DNA of 64,000 nt. Origin: Chrysaora quinquecirrha (lineage: Eukaryota; Cnidaria; Scyphozoa; Semaeostomeae; Pelagiidae). Below the pieces are notes generated by a model. That model was not told the DNA's origin. It worked only from the letters and a program-made list of their open reading frames with translations, and did no database searches. The translations under genes were made by a program, and so were the position numbers. Positions 11,801 through 22,233 of this stretch are shown here, in pieces (position 1 is the stretch's first letter; each line of letters begins with the position of its first letter). Location: assembly GCA_014526335.1 (NCBI GenBank), contig JACTAT010000219.1, positions 252,943 to 316,942 on the forward strand, read 5' to 3'.

Positions 11801-12679
11801 CCTTGCTAAATCAATGATTTTATCCTTAACTTCTGTGCCATATCTCTCATACCCGTGTGCCCAGTTGTTACCAGATCCTTGTTTCTTGAAACAGATGTTT
11901 CTCTCTCTAAAGCACCATTTCCCTAAGAGATAAAAGAATAAGAGTTAGGAAGATTTTATCTGATGGCGATCAGATCTGATTAATAGCCAGTTCCTTATAA
12001 AAAGAGTGTATGATCAGTGGAGTAGCTACAGGGGATATGGGGAGCTGTCAATCCCAAGCCAAGCTGTTTTGAAGGTGCTGTGGCTTTGGGGGCAAACCAG
12101 CTGACTCGTGGGGTCAGGAGCTCAGTGTAGTGGTGTGGTGTCAGGGTACAAGCCCAGCAACACATGGTAGCATAACAGCCAGGGTTGAGGTCTTGATTAG
12201 TTAACCTACTACTGAGATCCTAGTGACTGGTGCTAACACCATTTGATCTCCACCTATGAAGCATTTGTTGAAATTAATCTATGGTGTTCCAATACAGGTC
12301 TTTTTCTATGACTCCCATTTCATAAGACCATGTGTGAAAATTTGGCCTTCGGAGGGAGTCTTTTAGGTGTTACGCAAACAACTCTGACGACCTTTAAGAG
12401 GCAGTTTTATACACCTGACAAATTAGCTTGTTGCATGCATTTATTGATCACTTTTGGTTCAGTGTCAACCAATACAGATTTAGCAACGTAAACATCTTCC
12501 TTCTTTGGACTTTTCTCTGTGAAAAATCTCTGCAAGACCTGTTGTTTATAGTCTTCATTTTCTCTTGATGACAAATTTGTGTATTTTGGTGCTTCTATGG
12601 CATCTTTCATCAACAGATCAAATAAATCAGTGCCAACTTGATTGCCGCATTGCCCAAGCTGAACAGTTATAAGAGACAT
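8837..12679 (-). CDS. TUBD1: TUBD1, delta-tubulin
   Basis: Four exons join in phase on the minus strand: 12679-12415, 11922-11251, 10509-10347, 9101-8837, giving 454 residues (human 453). Delta-tubulin is needed for triplet microtubules of centrioles and basal bodies. The N-terminus MSLITVQLGQCGNQVG is the tubulin nucleotide-contact loop. The glycine-rich loop AGGTGSGLG is at about 147-155, and VVWPYTTGEVILQNYN follows. Delta-specific blocks include QGSGNNWAHGY, LRQMLIADAALEEG, VVLRGKDLKDAN, YEKSATLISNSQSFVRPL and KAWNMFAARAYVHQY. The tail ends DDDFVDSFGYVEQILADYKML, as in the family. The start is 256 bp from the first codon of RABGGTB on the other strand, so the two probably share a promoter. 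The gene appears intact and implies that the organism builds centrioles. Confidence 0.96.
9322..9684. mobile_element. MITE, TACACG/TATAAGAAAC family, TA-flanked
   Basis: Inverted ends TACACGTATTTTTTATAAGAAAC (left) and TTTCTTATAAAGAGTAAAACACGTGTA (right) bound about 363 bp with TA at both borders. The body has three copies of TACTGAAAGTTTCTTAA. It sits in TUBD1 intron 3 and resembles the elements at 30987 and 57933. Confidence 0.6.
12071..12248 (+). repeat. tRNA-derived SINE, family A, copy 1
   Basis: It shares the body AAGGTGCTGTGG, CCAGCTGACTCGTGG and TACTACTGAGATCCTAGTGACTG with the 13183 copy. The B-box equivalent is GGTACAAGCCC (12145-12155). The A-box is degenerate (TGGCTTTGGGG). It lies in TUBD1 intron 1. 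A hAT-like end, CAGTGGAGTAGCTAC, lies just before it at about 12015. Confidence 0.75.
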
Positions 12680-12935
12680 GAAATGATTGAAAGAAGTCTA
12701 CAGCAGGAACAGAAACAAGGAAGAAGACATTTTGGTTTTCTCAGAATTCCCGCCCTTTTGTGGAGCAGCAACAGCAACAACGTTAGTTGTGACTTTCTAC
12801 CAAAATGATATCGAGGCTAGAGCATAAGCGTAGCCGCAGCCTAAGCAGATTTGATATCTGTTTTGGTAATCCTGATCTCATTTGAAGAGTTCTCAAAGAA
12901 TATCTGAGGAGAAGAGGGAAGAAAATTGATCACTT
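12680..12935. promoter_or_regulatory. bidirectional promoter region, TUBD1 / RABGGTB
   Basis: The 256 bp between the divergent start codons of TUBD1 and RABGGTB must hold both transcription starts. TTCCCGCC at 12747-12754 fits an E2F-type site. No TATA box is obvious. Confidence 0.6.
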
Positions 12936-15900
12936 ATGGTAAGGCGAAATGATTGTTGTGGTTCTTGAAAGTCTGGCGAAACAAAATTTTGTTAAATTGA
13001 AACAGAATTTTACATTTTAAACGGCAAACAAATTTGAAATTACAAGAATAGACTCCTTGCCAGACAGAGGGTGAGGGTAAGGCCTTTAATAATGCCGGGC
13101 TGGGCTCAGCTGGGCTGAACCACAGAGATGGGCTGAGCGAACTACGTCTATGTGCAGCATACAAGAGTGGAATACATGTCAGAAGGTGCTGTGGCGTAGT
13201 GGTGTAATCCAGCTGACTCTGACTCGTGGTGTCAGAAGCTCAGTGTGGTCAGGGTTCAAGCCCAGCCACGGTAGCGTCACCGCCAGGGTCGAGGTCTCGA
13301 TTAGTTAACTTACTACTGAGATCCTAGTGACTGACGCTAAAACACCATATTTCCTCTTCACCTTCCTTCCTTCACCTGTCATATCAACAATAATAATAAT
13401 ATTAATAATTTTTTATTAAAATTTTGCACTGAATTGAAAATGCTGGTTTGAACATGCAGTAACACACAGCAGCCTTGATAGATGATTGTGCAAAAGATGG
13501 CATCTGTGCCCTGAGGTCCATTTCACCATCATGTCTGTATTGCATTCTGTAACAGAATTTGCTGTGATTCTTTCGACTTTTTTTTTATTGAAAAGCAATA
13601 CATCATGGTCAAACATCCCCATGCCATATTTTCCAGCATAGTTTGTTGTTTCTTTCTCTTAGACAAGCGTTGAAACAAACAATATCCTTTGGTGAACACA
13701 ATATCCAGTCTTGCTCATATACAAAAAATTGTTTTTAGCAAAAGAGAACAATATTTTTAATTTTTTTCATCTCTTGCAGCTTTTGACACTGCTCAGCCCA
13801 GACTCAGACTGGAATCTTTGCGCACTGCACACTGCACACCAAAAGGCATTTGTTTCCAAACAATAGGGGCTATTGTTTTCTATTGTTTAAGCCAAAATTG
13901 CGCACAACAAAGTTTCCAGCCAAGTGCTCAGCTCACAGCTTTAAATGTCCCTGATGCGAGACAATAGAAAAATGCACACAAGTTACCTCCCATTACTGTT
14001 TGATAGGTGCTAAATTGATTTGAAGATAATTTTAGTTATTTACCTTTCATCAGGGAACTCAAGTAAAAGATGTCAAGATTCCAAAAGATGCAATAAAAGA
14101 TCTTCTGATCAATAAGCATTATTGCTATATACATTCATATGAAACTAAAAAGAATGATTACGTAGGTATTTTCAGTTATTTTGAGAAATTTATTTAATCA
14201 TAAGTGGGCTACCACAATTGTTATAATTATCTTGACTGGGATTTGGACCAGTGACCTTGACACCAAGGCAGTTGACTACTCCACTGCATTAAACAGTGCA
14301 ATGAAGAAGCCAACCTAACTCAAGGTCCTTCAAGCCACCAGTCTCATCCACAACCAAGGTGTTTATTTTTGTGTTTTGGCTTGAAGCCTTCATCAGAGCT
14401 TAATACATGAAGTGAACTGCATATAAGCTAACTCATGATACATTTTCTAATTGTAAGTGGGCTACTGTGATTTTTTTAATTACCTTGACTAGATTTTGTT
14501 ATTTTTAGAATATACAATATAAGAACTCAGACAAATATGACCTTCTTCCACAGGAATATGTCATGACAGAGTATTTGCGGATGGGTGGAATATACTGGTG
14601 TTTGACAGCAATGGCATTAATGGACAAGCTGGATATGATGAATAAAGATGAGATTTTGAAATTTGTTGTTTCCTGTCAACACGAATGTGGGGGATTTGGA
14701 GCAAGCGTTGATCATGATCCTCATCTGCTGCATACATTAAGTGCTATACAGGTATTTTTCACACCTTCTGCATCTGATAAGCTGATTGATGTCTTAAACA
14801 CAATGCCAACTTACCTTCATTTTCTAATTGGTGAATTTCAATCTGCATCTGGGTATAAATGCAGCCTTAGTCATTTGTTTCAGTCTGTTTATGATGTTTA
14901 TAATCTGAGGAGTGTCCGATGAAGAAAGCTTTTTAGTACTTCCAGAGGTGTTTTGGCTGATTCTTGCTATATTGGAATTTTGTACCAGTCAAAAAAGATT
15001 AAATAACTCCAGAATACGAGGGTTAAAAACCAAGGCAAGTTAAGACTGTTCCTATCCTCTAAGAACCATAAGGACATTAGTATAATAAGGTGATTAGGGT
15101 TTGTTGCAAGGCAAGGGGCAGACAACAGTCAGTTGGCTACATCCCTCTGGACAAAGAAGTTTTATTTAACAGAGTTGAGAATTCTTTGTTAAGGCTGACT
15201 TTTTTGGGTAATTTCTTTGGTAATGTTCCATTAAGAATTTCTGAAGAACCCTTGCTAGTCTTGTACAGAAATGTTTTGTAGGGCTAAAACTTTGAAAAAA
15301 TATCAAAGACACATTGACACAGTGTAACGTGAGTGCTTCTTTTTTTAGATACTCATCCTATATGATTCACTGAATGTAATAAATGTCGAGAAAGCAGTAG
15401 AGTTTGTCAGAGGTTTACAGCAGGATGATGGTTCATTCATTGGTGACAAATGGGGTATATTATCTAAGTTTACTTGCTCAGCTAAATGATTTTAAAGCTT
15501 GTGATCCGGATGAGGGGGTACTTGACTTTAGTCATTATGGGGGTATGTACTCTAAAAATGATTTTTTGACCTGGCTCTAGAATTTCCCCTTCCAAATGAT
15601 ACCCTGTTTTAGGAAAAATCAACAAAAATTATATTCCAAAACCTAAAAAACGCACTGTATAACGTTAAATTAACAGCCCACTCTGACAAAATTTTTTAAT
15701 TTTTACAAACCGGATTTAGAAAAAGTGTCTTCTTTTGATACCTGACGCTAGAAAAAAAGAGGCGAAATTGATACCTAAATTGGAGTGCACGTCCTATTAG
15801 CAAACTATACTAAGTGTCCCACCACTCCTGATTTCGTAATTAATTTTCCATAAATTGCGATTTCTATGAAATCAATTGGTTTTCTTGGTTGTTACGTTTA

Positions 15901-18900
15901 TCAGTTTGTAAGCTTTCCTCTATGCTTAACCCTATTATTAAGATCTTCAATCTGCTGTCGTGTGTACCATTGCCGCAAATAAATGAAATTGTTTCTGATT
16001 GTTTCTGACGTTTTGTTTGAGGAGTGTCAGAGGAAAACAGCTTTGAAGCGCGAACAAAGATGTTTTCGCTCTTTTTTGCAATCTTGGAGCTTTCCCGTTT
16101 GACTGTAATTTTTGACTCCGTCGTGAACGCTAAGTGCTACCTTTTTTCTTTGTACGAAAACGCAAGAAATTTAACAGTGTTTTAAAATCATGAATTGAAA
16201 AGCAAGGACGCCTGCAGTGGAGGGGGGCAAAGATGACAACCGCCCCTCTTACTCGTAGCGACAACAATAATTTTTTAAAAAGCTTTGGAATTGTCTGATA
16301 AATATTGTAGAAGAAAGGCGAGAAAGAGCCACGATATATCGATTTCATTACAGCATTTGTTTTTCGGTTGATAACAGCGTAACGAGAACAGCGATTCAGT
16401 GCAATGCGTCGATCAAAGTCTTGGGTTCGAGCCAGCACAAGTGGAATTGTCAATGAAAACATTTAAAGGGCGTTTCCCATGTTTTCAAGCCTTCTGAAGG
16501 GCGTGGTCACTTTGACGTTTCTTTGGGAGTACGTCCCCAAACCCCCTCAGTTGCCTTTCTTCAAGCCTTATCCCCCTTTGCCCTCCATATGTGCAGGCGT
16601 CTCTGTTGACAAGAAATTCTGTATTTTTGCACATTTTTAGTAGCCCTTTCGTAAAACAGCCCTTAAGATTGATTTTACGATTTTTTAGGTGAAACAGACA
16701 CAAGATTTTCATTCTGTGCTCTAGCGTGTCTCTCCCTTCTGGTGAGTTTTAACATTATTGTAAGCTAGAATTGTTTATATTTAACCCATTATCCTTTAAG
16801 CTGAAATTCCTAAATTATATTCGCGTTAATTATTCTGTTTCTAGGTAAGGATATCTAATCACCTGGTTGTGGTGTACCATGGGCAGAGATCCCTCAATGC
16901 CAAACCAAAATTTTGCTGTCATATATAGCACCAGAGACCTTTTGCCAACATATCATGTCTCTTTCGAATATATCTTTACATTGCCGCGTGGTCGTGTTAC
17001 ATTTTGGAATGTAACACATTTTCATGATTTTTGATCTGTCCTTTATCACCTTGTGGCTTGCTCCAGTCATATCTCTACCCGTCATATATCCACCTTTGGT
17101 CATTCATTAGTTCATCGGAGGCTGGATTTTTACGTTACAAGTTTCTGAGGGTTGTTAAGAGGGGTTATATGTTCACCTGTTCCTTTGAAAAACTTCACTT
17201 CTTCAGAGTTTTACAGGCATATCTTTCAGATTGATTAAGTGGATTGATAGGGAGAATTTACCTGATCCCTGTTTCCCGATGTTCCCTTGTTGCCGTTCCC
17301 TTGTTGCCTTTTAATTTTGGCCATGTTCCGATATTCCCTGGATACATTTTGCATGTTTCCGTGTTCCCTGGAACCCGGGAACCACCCTCGTTAATTAGTA
17401 TTTTATGCTCCTGGTCTGTCAGTTTGTTTGGTTGTCAGCTTTTTTCCGCCATTTGCTTTCTACTTCTTCAAAGAGAACAGATAACCTGGCTTAAATCAGT
17501 CCGGGAAATACGTTTTGAGTTATCTTCCAGGTTTTCTGTCAGAGATAGGAATGAATAACATGTCCAAACTTATATTCGTCAAGACAAAGAGTAGCTGCCC
17601 CGCAATTCCAAGCAACAACCAACCCTTGCGAACGCATTTCTGCTATAGGACCACACTTACTGGATACCTCGGACTGTGCAGAAAAAACAGCGACGATTTC
17701 TTTCGCATAATTGGCAGAGCAAGACTGTTGCTTCATTTAAGAGTTTTGAAATCTGCCCACATATTAAGAAAAAAACCGTTTTTGCGTAGACAAAAAGAAT
17801 TCGTATTCTCACTTGGGTTCTCCCATTAATTCTGTTGGTCATCCCCTGTACCCCCCCCCCCCCCAAGGTTACTGGTGTTCAACATTCCGATCATGTTATT
17901 GTCTTGTAGGGTAGAATGGATGCAATAAATGTTGACAAAGCTGTTGAATTTGTAGTTTCGTGTATGAATTTTGATGGTGGATTTGGATGTGTTCCTGGAT
18001 CTGAATCACATGCTGGACAGGTACGCTCAAGTCACGCCTCTTTCCCTCTCCAAAACAGTAAGTTCACCAAAGGCAAATACTGTGCACTAATTATTTGTAA
18101 GAGCAAAGGAGATGGTCAGGAGAAGTGAAAGCTTCTGAGAGAATTTGAGTATCAAGAGCTTCTTAGCTTCTTAAGACCCTGGCCAAATGATCAAACACTG
18201 TCTGTCCAACGTTTGAGATTTGGTTATCTAGCAATGTTTGAACATTTCATCACGTCACAAAACATTAGTTGACATACAGAATTTGCAGGGCAATGTTCTT
18301 GAACTTGCAATGTTTTGCCTAGCGAAAGCAAAAATGTCTGACGAGGAATGTTTTGCAAGGCGGCCAAACAGGGTTGCCCAACATTGTTTGATCGTTTTGC
18401 CTAATTTTGTCACCATGTGGACCTTGTCAGTATGATTTTCCCATACTGGTGTCCATGGTTTCATATAAATGAGTGTATCATATTTCGTCTAATTAAAGGC
18501 ATTTGTTAAGTTTTTGAACAGGGAACCCTGGTTTTGAAGCAATTTGGGGCTGGGGAGTGTTCAGTAGAAGAAATACAGCTTTCCATTTCGTCTAATGCCA
18601 CTTGTAAAGAAGGAACGCTCTATCGACCAATCTTTTCTATTTTCTTTTCTAGATTTACTGCTGCGTAGGAGCATTGGCAATAACCAACTCTTTGCATTAC
18701 ATAAATGCAGATTTACTAGGATGGTGGCTGTGTGAAAGACAGTTACCTTCGGGTGGGCTAAACGGAAGACCGGAAAAGTTACCCGATGTTTGTTATTCAT
18801 GGTGGGTTCTGTCCTCACTGAAAATAATTGGAAAATTACATTGGATCAGTAAAGTAAGTCAGAAAATCAACCAAATTTTTATGCATATGATCATCATGGG

Positions 18901-21141
18901 TTATGACAAACACTAGGACAGATTTTCAAGAAGTGACATTTCACAATCGATGAGATTCGATCCCTAGAATGACTAATAAGAGAGCAAAAGACTACCATGG
19001 ATTTGTCTAGCTCTGTAAGCGGTTTATAAGCATATAGGCTGTATTTACTACCAACTTAATGAACATTGTTCGCTTGGAACGAGGGCCGCCGGGTAGTGAG
19101 TCATTTTGTTCGATGCTGCGCCCTTTTTGAGGTCCCATTAGGGGGTTTAAATATCCCATAGTATCCCCTAAAACGTATCATTTATCCCCCGTTTTTTTCT
19201 TCCCTTTAGTATCCCCTAAAATTTTTCTTAACGTATCATTTATCCCCTGTTTTTTTCTTCCCTTTATCCCAGAATTTCACTAAAAATATTTCCTACACTC
19301 TTTATCATTTTCCAATAGAATTGAGCAGTTGCAGTGATAACCATATTTATACCAATACTCTGCGACCCGTTTTTAACGTTAAGGCTTCGTTTTTACACTA
19401 CTGTTGTCAATCGTCTCCGCGCGTCTCTTTCTGAATCCCTTTACTCCCTTCCCATTATTTCCACTTCTGAATTTATTTTTAATTTTGTGAGGAAAAGTAG
19501 AATGGGCGAAAGTGGTTCAGCAAAATAAGAGACACTGCGAACGAAAAGAAAATAAACGAGAGAGAAAGCTCGAAAACTTTTCCCTCTTCTTTTTCTTCTC
19601 CTCTCTCCTTCGCAGTTTCCTTGCTCAACGCAGGGGATAAAGGGATTTAGAAAGAGACGCGCGGAGGAGCGTGCCATCAATACTCAATAAAGTTAAAGTC
19701 ATTCAGTCTTCCTTGTGTCCTTGTGCTTCGCAAATCGCTGGAAGTTCTCAATTAGCTTTAATTTGCTGAGCTAATGATTGCGGATATTCTTTGATGTAAA
19801 GGTCATTCTTGCTCAACATATTTTCAAACTTCTTTCCGATGTTTTGAAAAAAGTTATATACCTTTTTTTTAACTGCAAGCCCTTAGATAGCCCATGTCAT
19901 GTGACAGTGCCCCAGGCGCCTCCTCTCGGTGCCACTGCTTAGGAAATAGACTTGATATCCAGGCAAAGGTATCCCGTTTTTTAAAGAGGTGCAAAAAGAT
20001 AATTCGAGTTTAGTAAATGGAAGTTTCAGATTGCAACGTTCAGAAATTTAATTTGTTTCAGGAAAAATTATGCGAATTTATACTAGCATCTCAAGACGAT
20101 GAAACGGGAGGATTCGCAGACAGACCTGGTGACATGGTAAGATTTTTAACTCAAAATTATGCGTTATTCCCAGACACGTTTAGATTTGCTAAAATTTCTA
20201 CGTATCAGGGCAATTCCATTTGTATGTTTGACCAATCAGAACACAATCTCTGTTTAACTGGTTTGAGTAATCTTTGAGTTGTAGCTACAAAATTTTAAAT
20301 TTGCGAGAAACAGTGGAAACATCTCTGAACATTCTGGACATACTGGTTTTACTTGAAATGGTTTAACTTGCAGTTTGATTGTTATATTGCAGTGATAAAG
20401 CCACTCAAATTCAGCTGACTTCTAAACTCATATCATCTTGACCCTCTTGAAAATCAAACTGCACGGTGATAACGAATATGACGTCTTTAATTTCCAGGGC
20501 GTCTGCATCCTATAGGATCATCAGGCAGGCGCGCTACCGCTGGACCAACGAGCCGGTTCTCACCCACTGTGGTTTTATCGATTTTACCGCCGGACAAATG
20601 TTAATATTAACGGCATGGCTGATATGTTATGAATGGAATAGCATTGTCGAGTGCTATACCTATCGCGAGCTTGAAAGAAAACGCATGCCTAGACTCCTTA
20701 ACCTTACGTTCCCCCTGCGCCTGTCTTGTGATATGAGCCACCTTTGATCATCCAGGGGTTCTTTACTCCCACTATACCCGCCATGCTACCCCACTTCTTC
20801 AATTGAATTGAATTGATCTCCATAGTGTATGTTAACTGTTTATATCTAGTATCAGGGACTTTGAACATTCCTGATTCCTGGGGAACTGTGGGTGATGTTG
20901 AGTAACCATGCATTTCATTTTGCCGTGATACAAGATAAGTGGATGCTTACTATAGATATGTATTGAATCTAATTTAAAAGAGTTTTCTCTCATCCAGGTC
21001 GACCCGTTCCATACTTTATTCGGTCTTGCTGGCTTGTCATTATTGGAGTACGATACAAAAACTCTAAAACCGGTTGATCCGGTTTTTTGTCTGCCAAAAC
21101 AAGTTATAGAGAGAACAGGAGTAAGGACGCAGTTGTTATAG
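12936..21141 (+). CDS. RABGGTB: RABGGTB, Rab geranylgeranyltransferase beta subunit
   Basis: Nine exons join in phase: 12936-12938 (Met only, ATG|GTAAGG), 14054-14161, 14554-14751, 15349-15454, 16689-16741, 17910-18020, 18653-18853, 20062-20136, 20998-21141. They give about 332 residues (human 331). With the alpha subunit and REP it attaches geranylgeranyl groups to C-terminal cysteines of Rab GTPases. The prenyltransferase repeats are clear: [99 protein letters not shown]. Zinc ligands are visible as Asp and Cys of LPDVCYSWW and His of DPFHTLFG. The Met-only first exon is inferred from the phase-0 acceptor of exon 2 and a perfect ATG|GTAAGG. Introns hold several SINEs and MITEs. Confidence 0.96.
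13183..13412 (+). repeat. tRNA-derived SINE, family A, copy 2 (best preserved)
   Basis: A-box TGGCGTAGTGG at 13192-13202 and B-box GGTTCAAGCCC at 13253-13263 have tRNA promoter spacing. A shared body follows (TAGTTAACTTACTACTGAGA), then an AATAAT-rich 3' tail to 13412. It is in RABGGTB intron 1. Confidence 0.85.
14198..14345 (-). repeat. tRNA-derived SINE fragment, family C
   Basis: On the minus strand there is an A-box-like TGCAGTGGAGTAGTC followed by GGTCACTGGTCCAAATCCC, a B-box match. It lies in RABGGTB intron 2; the flank AAGTGGGCTAC recurs at 14455. Confidence 0.5.
14760..14960. repeat. dispersed repeat, 'ATTGGTATTGTGTTT' family, inverted copy
   Basis: TTAAACACAATGCCAAC, CTAATTGGTGAATTTC and GCATCTGGGTATAAATGC match the copies at 42010 and (inverted) 49920-50120. 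It begins within about 20 bp of the donor of RABGGTB exon 3. Confidence 0.6.
17680..17870 (+). repeat. dispersed repeat module shared with 41850
   Basis: AATTGGCAGRGC, AATCTGYCCACAT and the CTCACTTGGRYTCT block recur at 41850-41990, in the same order. It lies in RABGGTB intron 5 and ends in a C14 run near 17850-17863. Confidence 0.5.
18176..18424. mobile_element. MITE, 'CCAAATGATCAAACA' family, copy 1
   Basis: The left end CCTGGCCAAATGATCAAACA and following GTTTGAGATTTG are the reverse complement of the right end of the 52611 element. The right end has CAACATTGTTTGATCGTTTTG. Repeated GCAATGTTTTG words fill the centre. It lies in RABGGTB intron 6. Confidence 0.65.
19137..19290 (+). repeat. 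tandem duplication, about 60 bp x2
   Basis: Two adjacent copies of a pyrimidine-rich unit (TATCCCCTAAAA ... ATTTATCCCC ... TTTTTCTTCCCTTTA) lie in RABGGTB intron 7. Confidence 0.7.
19413..19669. mobile_element. foldback element in RABGGTB intron 7
   Basis: CTCCGCGCGTCTCTTTCTGA at 19415 is matched by its near-perfect inverse TTAGAAAGAGACGCGCGGAG near 19650-19668. The arms continue for about 35 bp with CCCTTTA blocks. No protein is encoded. Confidence 0.65.
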
Positions 21142-22233
21142 CTTCCAAGGTTAGTCTTTATATTTTCAATGTAGTAGAATTTATTTAGTCAAAGAATTAT
21201 AACATTAATTTTACAATGGTCAATGATTTACTCGACTATATATTACACGACTTTCGATAACAATACAGGATGGCAAGGGGCTCTTTGGTACCGGTACCAC
21301 GTGGTTTGGTACCACTTTGAGACAGCACAGCGCCTATACAACTATTGAACTTAACGGCGTAAAGAGAGTGAATTTTCGAAAAGTTTCTCCCCACATAATT
21401 TTCGACCCCAAATTTGTTAACTAAACTTTGTATTAGGCCTATAGATGCAAGTTCACACCCCTAGTCTCCGTAGTTTAACCACCATAGCGATATAAACTTG
21501 GAGATTTGGTGACTTTCACATCCTCTGTCAAGAGTCAAATCCCATAAAAAATTGTTGAAATTTAGTTCGCAATAAAATAAACACCACAAAAATTTGAAGC
21601 AAAAATATTTTGATTCACACCAAGGTTAAATTTTCAAAAAATTTTCCAAAAGAAACGACTCGATATGTTTGATAGGTGTGTTCTTATTCGCCTAGCCTGC
21701 AGTTGTTGTCTTAAACACCAAACCCATTCAACAAAAACAGTTTTACCAGTACCTTTGACTATAGGGGGGTGCCCGGGGGGTGTAGCCAGCTGGGGAGTCG
21801 CAGTTCCCAAGGTCGTCAAATAGACTCACTCCATAAGTCCCACTACTTCGCTCGATGTTGTTGTTGTTGTTTTTCAAAATCGCTCAGTTGGAGTGACAAA
21901 TCAAAATAAGGGGAGCGTAAACTAGAGACTCGTGTAGTGAGTCTAGTCGTCAAATTTACACATGCAAAGACATCTTATAGTGTCAAATTTGAGTCTAAAG
22001 TTCTGTAATAGGCCCATATTTTACCATTCTCAAAATAGTCTCTACATAGACTTATCACCTGAGTCGTAGTTGTCGCTATTGAAAAGGATTGCCTAAGTTT
22101 GAGTGATCTCGGTTTGATATTAGTCTCGGTTTGATGAGCGATAACTTGGACTTAACTGATAAATCTATAGTCTCTGCAGCCCTTCTTGCTTAAGACCCGT
22201 CAAACATCCCTTGATTTCTCCTCCCCAGTTTCG
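21142..22233. other. intergenic between RABGGTB and the homeobox gene
   Basis: Both genes end here, convergently. Visible are a possible RABGGTB poly(A) signal (AATAAAATAAA, near 21572), a nested palindrome-like GGTACCGGTACC near 21288, and TGTTGTTGTTGTTG near 21857. The latter is flanked by inverted GACTCACT/AGTGAGTC words. No exon is recognised. Confidence 0.4.

Noticed and set aside
20500..20551. tRNA gene on the minus strand (TGGTCCAGCGGTAGCGC)
   Set aside because: It has an A-box-like start but no clear B-box or acceptor stem; at most a decayed SINE fragment.
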